In this document: positions 37,060 to 48,089 of the stretch, piece after piece
Position numbering within the stretch: position 1 is the stretch's first letter
Layout of the letters: each line of letters opens with the position of its first letter
Source of the DNA: Ilex aquifolium
Taxonomy: Eukaryota; Streptophyta; Magnoliopsida; Aquifoliales; Aquifoliaceae
Length of the DNA: 64,000 nucleotides
Assembly: GCA_951799425.1 (NCBI GenBank)
Contig: OX637396.1
Location: 41,221,901-41,285,900, forward strand
Direction of reading: 5' to 3'
The notes under the pieces: generated by a model
Database searches by the model: none
What the model saw: only the letters and a program-made list of their open reading frames with translations
What the model was told of the DNA's origin: nothing
Translations under genes and position numbers: made by a program

Positions 37060-37580
37060 CATCTTATTCCTACTCTTGCCTTCCTATGAATGATTTCCAT
37101 CAGCTGGAGTGGAGGGTAGGCTATCCAGTGTGTAGGTATGACTTCTTGACTGGTTTGTTTTGGGCATTGTGTAGGCTGCTGAGTTGCATTCCCTGCATGC
37201 ATAATTGTGTATGATGTTAGACAGTTGATTTGCATAGTACCAAATATCTCGTTGGATTGATTCAATCTCTCTTATGATTGTTGCCGACCCTTGCTTGAGA
37301 GAATCAAAGAGCTCTTTTGAATCGGATTCTATAATCACTAGATGACAAGCTTCTTCCACAGCTAGCCATCTTGCAAGCCCTTCTTAACTTTCATAATTGC
37401 ATACTACAGTCGCATAAACTCATTTTCTGGCTGGAGTCAAGTAGGCTTTACTGTTTGCATTCCCTCTTATGATTGCTGCTGATCATCCATAGCCATCCTG
37501 CAAGTGGCTATAATGTTTGCAGTAGTCCTATTTATCAGTCGATCTTCATAATTGCATACTACAGTTGCACTAGTCCCATT
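37060..37580 (-). pseudogene. RNase H-like fragment of a LINE-type retrotransposon
   Basis: On the minus strand, 37084-37359 reads EEACHLVIIESDSKELFDSL, the typical core of the reverse-transcriptase-like RNase H domain of plant non-LTR elements. Upstream, to about 37580, a related frame (SATVVCNYEDRLINRTTANI) matches the start of the same domain but is broken by stops. Only the domain remnant remains and no reverse transcriptase was seen, so this is a dead fragment. Confidence 0.7.
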
Positions 37581-38019
37581 TGAGGGTCATTTTACAAAAT
37601 TTGTAGTAACTTATGATTGATCACAAGTAATCACAAAAATTGTAATTTTACCCAAAAAGTTATAGATTCTTTTGTTTTAGATAAATTTCAAAATTTATAT
37701 CAAAACCCATGAAAATTGTAAAATTTAAAAGTATGGTACCATTTCTTTTTAGATACTGTAGTCTTGTCCATATGCAGGAGATGAGCGTCTACCCACTAGG
37801 CTGACACATTAGTTTCAAACCCAACCATTCACTGTCAATGGTACTAGAGTAAGGTTTGCAGTTTGAGCTGTAAAGCATTACATTTTTTGTACCGTAAGGT
37901 TGAAAATGGATTAAAGAATAAAGTTGTAGGACCTCATCACAACAGCATTATGACACTTCATCATGTACAAACGGCCATGGTCATCATAGGATATGAAGAC
38001 CAAAAATAAGGTAACCTAA

Positions 38020-38190
38020 GGTAATAAGATGAACTTTAAATTCAGACGTTATGAGTTTGAATCTTGACAATTTTTTAAAATCAGGTTACGAGGAATTCAT
38101 CCCTCATGAATACCCTAATCCCAACGTGAATTGTCTGCTTTTAATCGGATCAGAAAAAAAATTAGTTAAAATGTAAGTAAACTGATCCTT
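38020..38190 (+). mobile_element. SINE family S, copy 1 (degraded)
   Basis: Shares the ordered words TTCAGACGTTATGAGTTTGAA, CTTGACAA, GAGGAATTCATCCCTCATGA and CCCAACGTGAATTGTCTG with four other copies in the window. GAGTTTGAATC resembles a polymerase III B box. No flanking duplication was identified. Confidence 0.6.
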
Positions 38191-38764
38191 ACGTAATAAA
38201 GTTTCAACTGTAAAGTTTTATATTTTGTACCGTAATGTTGAGAAATGGTCTGAAACAAAGAGATTTAGGATGATGGATCTCATCACAAATTCATTATGAC
38301 ACTCCATTATATACAAGGACATACAAAGGGCCATTGGGCATCAGATGCTATGATGGTTGGAGAACAAAAGCAAGGTACCAAGGTGCACTTTATTCCAGTG
38401 AAAGATATGGGCATATTACAAGGTATCCAGCAATCAAGATTATCAAATAATTGCAAACTCAACTGAGAGAGAGAGAGAGGCATAGACACTATGCCTAATA
38501 AAGGAGGTTGTCAAATTTAGATAATGATTTGTGACCTACCCACTACCAAGAATTTAAGAGGAAAAAGAAAGAAAAAGATGGAATGAGACATAAAAAACTA
38601 GTAGAATTTTTAAAAAATTGGGATAGGTAGGTGATAGTGAAGTTAAAACATCTTACCCCACTTAAGTAAAAGAATTAGGAAGAGTTTATAGGACCAAAAT
38701 TGCAATATGCAACTTGTTGATACACAAAATGGTGCTGCCTAAAGACAGTAGAGATAGAGTTGAT

Positions 38765-38990
38765 AATCGAATCGAGTTATTCCAATTTGGCTCGTTTTGC
38801 ACTTGTTCATGTTCATTTAGAAAATGAGTTCGACAGGCTCGACTCGTTTATATTTAAATACTCGAGCTCAACTTTAATTCGGCTCTTTCAAGTTTGACTC
38901 GTTTTTTACTCATCTAGGAAAAATGAGTTAAAGTTAACTAATTTTTTAGGCTCGTTTAAAAAATAAGCTCGACAGCCTCAAGGACGACCT
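38765..38990. repeat. Fragment of the CTCGTTTATATGTAAAATAAT repeat family
   Basis: Contains GGCTCGACTCGTTTATATTT and GGCTCGTTTAAAAAATAAGC, matching the copies at 30606-30825 and 55070-55400. It is degraded, with no open frame. Confidence 0.5.
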
Positions 38991-39857
38991 AAGATATTTT
39001 GGAGCTTAAAGCGGAAACAATAAATAATATATTTTTTATTTTTAATATTAATAATAATTTTAGTTCTAAATTTTATAAAATATAAAAATATTTATTTAAT
39101 TTTTATATTTAGCCTTTTGTTATTATATTTAAATCTATTGGTAAGAGAGAAAACAAGGGCGAGGGAGGGAGATAATGATTGAGAATTATGACGTAAATTT
39201 GGACTTACTCTTTTTTGGGAGGTTAAAAACTTGATTTTTTAATAGTTTTAGTTTTATGTAAACCTTTTTCTCTTTTTTTTTTTTTTCAAAAAATTGAATT
39301 TTAGCGTCTTTAAATTACATGAGCTGAATTAATAGGCTCAAACTATTCAAGTTGAAATCTTTTTTTTGGATTTAAATCTAAATTTTTTGTGGAGCCTATT
39401 TCTTATTAATTTATATTTTTTGTTTGGACTATAACTACAAACCTATAAATTGTGAGGTATTCCTTAAAGTAGGATCTAAAGTCCAAACTTTATTAGCCTA
39501 ATGCTTGGGCCGATACTGAATAAGCTCAGTTCAATTGTCTCAGCCTTCATGTATTTTATCTCGACTAAGCTTATGCCGTCAATCGTGTCGGATGAAACAG
39601 ATTCGTATAAAAAAAAAAAATTATACTAATACTCAATTCGTTTATTAATTCATATCTAACAAGTCGTATTATATCAGATTCGTGTCGTGTATGAATCGTG
39701 TATAACTTATATAAAAACAAGTCATGTCATATATTTTTTTTAATTAACTTCACTAATACTCGATTCGTTTATTAATCATATCGTATCAGGTCCACTCGTT
39801 TATTAAACATGTGACTTAAAAAAGCGTCAAACTCTCTGGGGCTCGTCATATTTTGAC

Positions 39858-40035
39858 CAGTAATGCTACACTGATCAAATTTTGGGACTAAATTTAGAGA
39901 TCAAATGACATGACAGCTGACTTAGACTTCTTTATTTGGTGTCATGTCATTTGGGTCCCAATAAAGACTCCAAATAATATGTTGTCATGTCATTTGAATT
40001 TCAAATTTGATCCCAAAATTTGGTCAACATTACTC
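39858..40035. mobile_element. 178 bp hairpin MITE
   Basis: Nearly the whole element is an inverted repeat. The left arm runs AGTAATGCTACACTGATCAA...ATGACATGACA and the right arm TGTCATGTCATTTGA...GGTCAACATTACT. A perfect 9 bp direct repeat, TATTTTGAC, flanks it at 39849-39857 and 40036-40044. A 9 bp duplication fits the Mutator type. A transcript would fold into a long stem. Confidence 0.82.
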
Positions 40036-40386
40036 TATTTTGACACCCTAACTGCTAGCTGACCGAAACCTCACGCATCACTGACCAAAAAGTCTTGATG
40101 TGTGAGGTCTAAAATCTAAATCTATAGGTGTGTATAATTTAAGTAAAAGTGAAAGAAAACAAAAAATATATATATATGGCCTTTAGACTAACGAAATTTA
40201 GCAAAATGGAATTCACAATATCACAATTATCTTGCAATTGACTGCTACAAACAAAGGATTGTGAGGGAACACTAAACCCCATTCAAGCTGAACAAATACA
40301 TAATTCATAATGCAATGAGCTTTAGACATTACCTCCATAAACTTGTTAGTTGAAATTCTAAATTGACAGGCAAAGAAAGAGAGATC

Positions 40387-43050
40387 TTAGAGAGATGATT
40401 GAGAATCCTTGGAATTCCTGGACAATTGGAAATTATCTTCAGAATACTCATCACCACCAGTTGACACCTGATTGCCAGAATTAGCCCCAACTCCATGAAA
40501 CGACTCGCCGGAAACCAAAGCTTGAAGCAGCTTTGGTGGTGGTGGGAGATTTACTTCCACCATACCTTCCAACATTTTCACCACCATCCCCATTGTAGGC
40601 CTCATTGCCTCTTCATCCTGTATACACCACACTGCCACCATTCCCACTCGTTGGGCCTCTACTATATCATACATGCCACCAAGCCTCTCATCCACCACCG
40701 CCGCCACATTTCCCTCAATTATCTGACGTGCCGCCCATGGTGGAAAGAACCACTTCTCTGTCCCAAGCCCACCACCACCACCAGCTGAAGGTGGTCCCTC
40801 AACATTGCGACGCCCACCTATTAATTCCAACAATGTCATTCCATAGCTATATACATCAGCTTTCGTGGTAATCGCTACGCCAGAGATCCACTCTGGTGCA
40901 ACATAGCCCCATGTCCCCCTCATGGTGGCCAAAACCCGACTAAAATCACGACCAATAAGCTTTGCCAATCCAAAATCCGACACCTTAGCCAAGAAATCTT
41001 CATCTAATAATATGTTCTCGGGCTTAATATCACAATGTATGATACAATTTCTACATTCCTCGTGTAAATAAGCAATGCCTCTGGCAGTGCCAATTGCAAC
41101 CCGAAATCTAACATCCCAACTCAAACTCTGACCATCCTTCTTCACATACACACTCAAAGGACCATTAGGCATGTAATCATAAACAAGAAGCCTGTGAGAA
41201 TTCTCAGAACAAAACCCTCTTAATCTTACAAGATTAACATGTTGAATGTTCCCAATTGTGCACACCTCTGCTCTAAACTCTCTCTCACCACCACCAGGTC
41301 TTTCAAGCCTCTTCACAGCCACAATGGAAGAATCCGATAACTTGCCACGAAACACTGCTCCGAAACCACCATGGCCAAGCTTCTCAGAGAATCCCCTAGT
41401 GGCTACATGAAGCTCTTTGTAAGTAAACACCTTCAAATTCGTCACCGGAAACACACCTTCCTCTTCTTCTCTCTTACTCTTCTTGATCCTCGTCTTCCTC
41501 CAACCCAATAAAATTGCAACCACCAACATCAACACCACTAAAAACGCACAAATTGTACCAATCAAAACCAAGGTTTTCTCTTTGTTCTTCTCTGTGATAC
41601 TCCCCTTTTGTACCCTTAAGTATAAATCATCCTGAATTGTGTTATCAGAAGTGAGATTTTGAAGATTTAAGACAGACCCAAATAAATTCTTACAAAGATT
41701 AGTACTTCCATGGTGATATAAACCAATACATGAACAATTACTCAAACATCTGTTCTCACAAGTACTCCTACTCGCCGGAAAAGAGACCACAATTGCACCG
41801 TCATAATTCACCGGCCCAACCACCTCAAACACATCATTTTCACGGCACACATCACTGCTCTCAAGGCGACAACCGCCGGAAAAATCCCCGGAATCCCAAG
41901 AAACACCATCAAGTGGTCGAAAACCTTGCAAACACTTGCAAGGATTCAACGTTCTAGCATTACAGAACCCCAAATTCCCACAAAGTCCGTACACTCCACA
42001 ACGATTCTCCGGCTGAGACCAGAACATGTCCCAATTCTCCGTCTGTGGCGACCACGTGAACTGTCTCAACTGTCCGCTGAACTCCAGGTTGAACCGCGTC
42101 AATGGCGGCTTCATTTCGGTCTCCAACGACGTCTCAGTGAACCCAAACGACGCCATCGGAGTAAAAGGGCTTGAAAAATGAAATCTATAAATATAACGTA
42201 TCGTCATTTCGGGAACACCGGAGAAGGCATTGCCTGTCCAGTTTCCGGTGGACCAATACGAATGACTTCCATTGAAGACTAGTTCGATCTCGCCGTACTC
42301 CGGCTGCTTTAACCGGAGGATATAATTCCCCGGCGACGGATCGTTTAAACTCTTCCAACAAGATAGCCATTGCTGACTCGTGAGGTTCATTCCAGGAAGC
42401 CATGTATCAGAAGGATAGTGAAAGCTTTGCCACACTATTTCTCTCTCATTTGTGAATAGAACCAAATTGCCCTGCTCCAGAAGCTTAAGCTCCACGGCCT
42501 TCTCTGTATTACTCGTTTGCCAAATGGTAACGTCGCCGGAATCTTTCACAGTTAACTTGCCGTCCGTAGTAATTCCGGCTGTTGCAGAAGATATATTTTT
42601 CACCGGCGTTTCGCGATTTGCGACCCAGACGTAGGTGGGTGTAGGGATTGAAGCGTACCAAATACCCAAATACCATTTTGATTCGTCGTTGGTGTGGAAG
42701 AATCCGAGCTCGAATGTCTTGTTCTCGCTCAGAATCGTAGTGTTTCCTTTGATTATAATCTTGTAATCCGAGAATGTCTCCAATCTTCTGCTCCTCTTCA
42801 ATATAGTACTAGATTCTCCAGAATCTTGAGTGTTCTCATCGCGTTGCAGAGAATTATGTACTGTGAGAGGTCTTCTTCTATCAATAAGAGTTGAATTTGT
42901 GCAGGTTTTGAAGCTGGAACTGCCATTTGAGACTGTGTTCGTCGAGAGATTTAAGGGTTTTGCTGGATTTGAAGCAGCTTTCGAGCTGGGTTCGAGTCCA
43001 TATGCTATAGAAATGGATAGAAGAAGACTTGTAACAAGTATTAGTGACAT
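40387..43050 (-). CDS. SD2-2: G-type lectin S-receptor-like Ser/Thr kinase (SD2-2/RLK4 type)
   Basis: A single intronless frame of 887 aa. Residues 1-19 are a signal peptide. A B-type lectin domain spans about 92-215 (TFELGFF, WVANRETPV, VWQSFHYPSDTWLPG). An S-locus glycoprotein region and EGF-like cysteines follow (CGVYGLCGNLGFC, 351-363), then a PAN-like domain at about 401-480. A membrane segment lies at 493-516. The kinase has GHGGFG (560-564 core), lysine K580, HCDIKPEN with D674, DFG 692-694 and APE 718-720. HCD in place of HRD makes it a non-RD-like kinase. The tail WFFPPWAARQ and VEVNLPPPPKLLQALVSGES match the SD2-2 group. The family acts at the plasma membrane in recognition and signalling. 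Between signal peptide and lectin domain lies a serine- and asparagine-rich stretch of about 70 residues that is unusual for the group. Confidence 0.94.
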   Translation of the reverse strand: MSLILVTSLLLSISIAYGLEPSSKAASNPAKPLNLSTNTVSNGSSSFKTCTNSTLIDRRRPLTVHNSLQRDENTQDSGESSTILKRSRRLETFSDYKIIIKGNTTILSENKTFELGFFHTNDESKWYLGIWYASIPTPTYVWVANRETPVKNISSATAGITTDGKLTVKDSGDVTIWQTSNTEKAVELKLLEQGNLVLFTNEREIVWQSFHYPSDTWLPGMNLTSQQWLSCWKSLNDPSPGNYILRLKQPEYGEIELVFNGSHSYWSTGNWTGNAFSGVPEMTIRYIYRFHFSSPFTPMASFGFTETSLETEMKPPLTRFNLEFSGQLRQFTWSPQTENWDMFWSQPENRCGVYGLCGNLGFCNARTLNPCKCLQGFRPLDGVSWDSGDFSGGCRLESSDVCRENDVFEVVGPVNYDGAIVVSFPASRSTCENRCLSNCSCIGLYHHGSTNLCKNLFGSVLNLQNLTSDNTIQDDLYLRVQKGSITEKNKEKTLVLIGTICAFLVVLMLVVAILLGWRKTRIKKSKREEEEGVFPVTNLKVFTYKELHVATRGFSEKLGHGGFGAVFRGKLSDSSIVAVKRLERPGGGEREFRAEVCTIGNIQHVNLVRLRGFCSENSHRLLVYDYMPNGPLSVYVKKDGQSLSWDVRFRVAIGTARGIAYLHEECRNCIIHCDIKPENILLDEDFLAKVSDFGLAKLIGRDFSRVLATMRGTWGYVAPEWISGVAITTKADVYSYGMTLLELIGGRRNVEGPPSAGGGGGLGTEKWFFPPWAARQIIEGNVAAVVDERLGGMYDIVEAQRVGMVAVWCIQDEEAMRPTMGMVVKMLEGMVEVNLPPPPKLLQALVSGESFHGVGANSGNQVSTGGDEYSEDNFQLSRNSKDSQSSL

Positions 43051-43196
43051 TTTTGTGGGAATTTAGAGAATTTAACGTAAGATTTAAGAAGACATATTGC
43101 TTTGGTCGTAGAACACCAATGAATTAATGAAGTTCTCTGTTCTTGAAGTTTGAGAGAGAGAGAGAAGAAAACAGAGGATTGCTCTGTCCTTCACGG

Positions 43197-43218
43197 AGCG
43201 AGAGAGAGAGAGAGAGAC
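43197..43218. repeat. (GA)n microsatellite in the lectin kinase leader
   Basis: About ten GA units, with a shorter GA run at 43151-43164. Both lie 100-170 bp upstream of the SD2-2-like start codon. Confidence 0.8.
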
Positions 43219-44229
43219 TGGGAGAGTGAAACGGAGGATTTTTATGGATATTGCAAAAAGCTGACACTCACGGACAAGGATAAAAGAGGAAGGTGTTTCA
43301 AATTACACAAGTGACCTTATAGTTCATGGAAACCTGAGGAGGTGGTGAGGTAATATTTGGTGTCAACCGAGGTTATTTCGGTAAATAGAAAGTGAAAAGA
43401 TCTGGAAGTCCACTCACGAGTTCATCAGTTTTCAACAAAGGAATAAAATATAAAACAATAAAAATTACCTTTTCCTCCCCCCTAATAAAAATTAGGCCCC
43501 TTGCCTGCTTTGTTGACAAACATTTCTTCATGTTCATTGCAAATTAATACTTTTTCATAAGATCCAAAGTCGGAGTTGGTGTCTAATTTGATCAACTTTG
43601 AATTATGATTTTCTAGGGAAAGAATCTTTGATATATAGTGTAGTCAGAGTCAAAATACTGTGTTTCAAAGTTAATTGATAAGAAGAGTCAATTAAACTTT
43701 GAAATGGACAGATAATTTTTAAGCGAATATTATAAGGAATTCAAATGTCTTATTTTAAAATTTTTTTTAAATAAAAAATAATAAACAAACACATAGTACT
43801 AAAAATTAATAAAAGAATATTCATTTATTAATTCAATCGAAAGATTTCAGTTATAGAAAAACTGAATAAACAACAGAGATTATAGCAGTAACTACTTTCT
43901 AAAACCACTATTAATGTTTAGATCGTGAGTCTTTGGAGGAGGAGTGGGGGTTTGAATGTATCATTGTCTTCTCCACTAAATGCCCTTTTATAGTCATTTT
44001 CTTCTACAATTTTTTCTTCCATCGACTATTACTGATTGGTAATTTCCAGTTAGTTATTTCTCTTTTCAAATATAGTTTTGGCTGATTTTTTTTCGTCTTT
44101 CTTCAGATTCTGTCACGTGACACTTTTTCAGTGTATTTGAATTATCAGGTGTCAATACACTGAATATTTTTAAAATTTAATATTTTATGTCCAAATAGGT
44201 TTGGCTTGGACTTATCTGACTAGTTGATC

Positions 44230-44930
44230 AACTGTTCAAGTGGAGTCGAGATTTTAGGTGATGGTTCTCGAAATTGCTATACCTAGTTGCAGAACAATCG
44301 CTGTGTGAGGTCCAATGGGGATCTGGTGAATGCTTAAGTTAATGAGGAAGTAAGTGAGGATGTTGGATCGAAGAACAAGATATAAGTGGTTCATCTCAGC
44401 CGAAAGACTAAGGTTACGTCTACTGTAATAAATGCTCTTGCTCCTAGGGGGAGATTGTATTACTTGAAGAAGAAGATAGTAATTATAGAGGGTTTTTTGG
44501 CTGAGGGTCTTTTTACACAGTATATCTCAAGTAAAGTTATGGAATTCTTTCTTTTACAGTGACTTCATCTTCTATTTATACATGTGCCCATCTAGGGTTC
44601 CTACGATTCTTTCTTTTCTTGGATGATCCTGTGATCACCTCCTCATTTGTCCTGTAGCTAAGTCTGCCACCCTGATGCATTTTTGTGCCCACGATCCTCA
44701 GAAACATAATGTATCAAAATATTCTCTTTATCAAGGAATATTTGTTCGTTAGAATCATCAGAGGTTGTCTCCCTATTCCCTAGACACGTGGGGCGACCAT
44801 AGCTACTCGGAGCCAATCCTGTACCGAGCTCTTTACTCTTCCGCTAGCACATGTCCTCATGCTTGATATGACGGGGGCGGGGCTAATGTATTATGAGCTA
44901 GTAGATCTTGGGTTCTTTATGTCCTTGGGT
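44230..44930. repeat. Possible LTR-retrotransposon-derived fragment
   Basis: GC-richer than its surroundings, with untranslated-leader-like text (ATAGAGGGTTTTTTGGCTGA, TTATACATGTGCCCATC) resembling plant LTRs. The ends and a second LTR were not found. Its type resembles the stretch at 58800-59390, but I could not align the two well by eye. Confidence 0.25.
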
Positions 44931-44968
44931 TGTGGCCCAATCCAATGGTAAGGTGTGAGCTCTGCGGG

Positions 44969-45685
44969 TAGGGGTGTCAAATGTGTCGGGTTAAATGGTT
45001 ATGTGTCGAGTTAAACGGGTGACGAGTGAAAAATATGTAAACCCGTATACGACACATTTAATAAACAGGTGAAAAATCTCAACAGAAACACAACCCGTTT
45101 AATAAACGGGTAACACGACACGACTCGTTTAACCCGTTTAATTTTAAAAACATTATATCAACAAATTTTAATACTCCACTTTTTTTTACTGTCAATTGTA
45201 CTTACCTCAAAAAAGAAGAATTTTTAGTCAAATCTCATAAAAATCAGACTTGAAGGCTTAAAAAAAATGCAAGAGACCATTGTCTTTTATAGGCAACTCA
45301 ACCCTCACCATCTCCCCTCATTTGCCAATGTGGGACAAAAACAAAAGGCATTGATTTGTCTTTGTCTTTGAAGTGCCCCTCATCTCCCCTCCTTTTTCTT
45401 TGAACTACTACTTTACTTTTTTTTTTATTTATTGATTTCTTGACTTCTTTTTTTCTTGCTAATTTTTTAAAATAATTATTAATTTATTATTATATTAATT
45501 TTATTTAAACGGGTAAACGTGTGATAAACGGTTTCACAGGTTTCACCCGAACACGACCCGTTTATTAAACGTGTTTGGCGTGTCAACTCATTTATCACCC
45601 AAACTCGTTAAGATATCACCCAAATCCGTTTAATTCGTATCGATTTGTATCGCTTAATCGTGTCGTGTCGGATTTTGACAGCCTA
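44969..45685. mobile_element. Non-autonomous hAT-type element
   Basis: A 717 bp element beginning TAGGGGTGTCAAATGTGTCG and ending CGGATTTTGACAGCCTA, with imperfect inverted termini. A perfect 8 bp duplication, TCTGCGGG, flanks it at 44961-44968 and 45686-45693. The interior is full of AACCCGTTTAATAAACGGG and ACGACACGACTCG words, themselves palindromic. No transposase is present. Confidence 0.87.
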
Positions 45686-46144
45686 TCTGCGGGTGAGCCA
45701 TTAAGGTCCTCATTTAAGAGATCTGTTGGATGTATTGGATTCCAAACGGACAGCCCAAAGTTCAAGTCCATCATTATCATTAAGGTCCTCTTTAGTTTCT
45801 TAAAATTTGAATTTAAAATTAATTTTTTCGGTCAGCCTATTGGACCTAGCAAACCATGAACCACAAACTGATGGCCTTCTTGCCCATTGGGTTATCTAAT
45901 ACCATGTTGTCGATGTGCATTGGTTATCCCCTGGGTATTGGTTATCCCATGGCCCACAAGCCATTTTACAAAGCCTTAATTGGGAATATGGACAAAAATG
46001 AATTGGATATTGGGATAGTCTTTGGTAATATTTACACAAAATATTTGCTTTCATCTTCAAACTTTCAATTTCACTGTTATTTGTTTGACAGTCATTGCTG
46101 CACCAAATTATAATCTCTTGTGTTTTCACCAATATTTGTTAGAT

Positions 46145-46350
46145 TTTTTATTTTTCAACGGTAACAGGTGTTCGAATCATTTTACGCATACTTCAATTAA
46201 TCTTTTTTCTGGTTTGGTCAAAGTTAGACCATCCACGCCGGGACTGTAATTCATGAAGGATAAATTTTTCATAAGCTGGCCTCAATGAGTTATCAAGATT
46301 CAAATTCAAAACGTCTGAATTTATAACACGTCTCTGTTACCACTTGAACT
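46145..46350 (-). mobile_element. SINE family S, copy 2
   Basis: On the minus strand it begins GTTCAAGTGGTAACAGAGAC and runs through AATTTGAATCTTGATAAC, GGCGTGGATGGTCT and GATTAATTGAAGTATGCGT to an A-rich tail. The A-box-like GTGGTAAC and B-box-like TTTGAATC suggest tRNA origin. It is one of the two fullest copies. Confidence 0.7.
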
Positions 46351-47002
46351 TCAAACACTATATACAGATTATATAATAATTTTTTAATAGGGATGAACTG
46401 TAAAGCACTATATATAAATCATTAGCGATTTTTTATAGATTATATTTGAAATAATCTCGTGTTTTCACCAATATTTGTTAGATTTATATTCATATTAAGT
46501 CTAACGAATTTTACATTAATTTTCAGTTACATAACACAACACTTCTCTTTTATATGGACTTGAGGTCAACTGTGGAAAAATATACAAGCACATAACTATA
46601 CAACAAATCTTATCAAAAGTCTAAATCATGTACTTGCACAATCTTTAAAAATCATAGACATTAGTCTTTGCAAGCAACTATAGGCAACCTAAGATATCAC
46701 AAATCTACTATATGAATTATCCAATGGAGTTTTGGATTTTATCATTTTTGGATTGAATGTTGAATTTTATCGTCCATGACATTTTCACCTTCGGGTAGAC
46801 TTGGCGTGTAAAAAATAATTAACACTAATAATACTTGTTAGAAAATAAGAATTCAAGATAAAAAAATATAACAACAGATATAACGTAGTCCTATACAATG
46901 TACTCACATTGATACATCACACTTATATCTACAGATTAAAAAATACATCGATATATTATTCATTCAAAATTTTAATCTTTTACGTATAAGGATAAAAAAT
47001 TA

Positions 47003-47383
47003 GGGTTTTTTTGCACTTTATACCCCCAAAAGATATCTCGATTCCCACTTTATATCTCGAAAAATTATTTTTCTCACATTGCATCCTGAATGTCACAAAT
47101 TGATTTCAATGTGGCCCTCGGGCTAACATCTGTTTCAAATTTCATTAAATATTGATGTATGCCACCAAAAGATATTAATGGTGAGTTTATATTTTTGTTC
47201 AAGAACAACACACGTGAGTGACATGTATATCAATTTTTAACGGAATCTGAAAAAGATATTAGTCTGAGGGCCACATTGGAACCAATTTTATGACATTCAG
47301 GGTACAATGTGAGCGAAATAATTTTTTTTAGGGTACAAAGTGGGAATCGAGATATCTTTCGGGATGTAAAGTGCAAAAAGCCC
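47003..47383. mobile_element. MULE-type MITE with long inverted repeats
   Basis: A 381 bp element whose first and last ~130 bp are inverted copies. The left side reads GGGTTTTTTTGCACTTTATA and GATATCTCGATTCCCACTTT; the right side carries their complements. Flanking 9 bp repeats are AAAAAATTA (46994-47002) and AAAAAATTC (47384-47392), 8 of 9 matching. Long inverted termini with a 9 bp duplication fit the Mutator superfamily. Confidence 0.85.
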
Positions 47384-47539
47384 AAAAAATTCTCACTCAA
47401 TCATCTTCAGATTCAAGTTGGCCTCTGGTATCAGAACAATGGGAACTTCAATGGCAAGTGCCAAGTCATCCCATATGGACCATTCTTTCTTAACCCAACC
47501 TTTCTGTTACACTCTTGAAAACTTGTGCAGAAATGGGTT

Positions 47540-47674
47540 TTCAAAATTTGTGATGCTTCGAAGTTGTTTGATGAAATGATTGTTAGAAATATCGTGACTT
47601 TGGAAGACATTTGCTATGTGGTTTTAGAAGCCTGCGGTTGGAGTTTTAAGTGGCAACTAACTTGTATGTTCTGA
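47540..47674 (+). pseudogene. Pentatricopeptide-repeat gene relic
   Basis: The frame from 47549 reads CDASKLFDEMIVRNIVT, matching the PPR consensus A-x-x-LFDEM-x-x-RN-V-T, then soon loses similarity and stops at 47672-47674. Upstream, KTCAEMGFQN-like sequence lies in another frame. Only about one repeat survives, so it is a short, broken duplicate of a nuclear PPR gene. Confidence 0.55.
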
Positions 47675-48089
47675 AGTAGCTTGCAAGTGTTCTAATCAAC
47701 TACCTGTGATATTGACCAAGTAAATTGAGACAACTCATCTACTAATATAGGTCTCGCCAATACAGCCCCCTATAATTTTTGTTATCGATATCTTTTTTTC
47801 ATTGTTACCGTCCTTGTGTGTAATGTCCACGAATACGAGAGAATTCATAAATTTAGTATAAAACAAACAAAATTATTGGCAGGGACCTTATAAATTTTTT
47901 AAAAATTTGGGGGTGTTTATTTTTTGAGTATTCATAATTGAGAAAAATATAACGGGATTTTCCAAATCTTTGACGGGTATGGTGCCATCCACTTTTACAT
48001 TTATAATGACAATAATATTTGATGATGCACAAATTGGTCTTTGGCAAGATCAACAGTCAAGTATATGAATATGTGTGATTAATGAGTAA

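Larger units (their letters stand above)
36301..40386. other. Intergenic region between the ARID and lectin kinase genes
   Basis: Outside the listed relics (37060-37580, 38020-38190, 38765-38990, 39858-40035) this 4 kb holds AT-rich sequence, poly-A/T runs and a hAT-like fragment near 39550-39850 related to the element at 44969-45685. No further exon is supported. Confidence 0.5.

Noticed and set aside
40495..42174. Several plus-strand frames of 75-97 codons
   Set aside because: They are antisense shadows of the SD2-2-like kinase frame, with histidine- and proline-rich translations.
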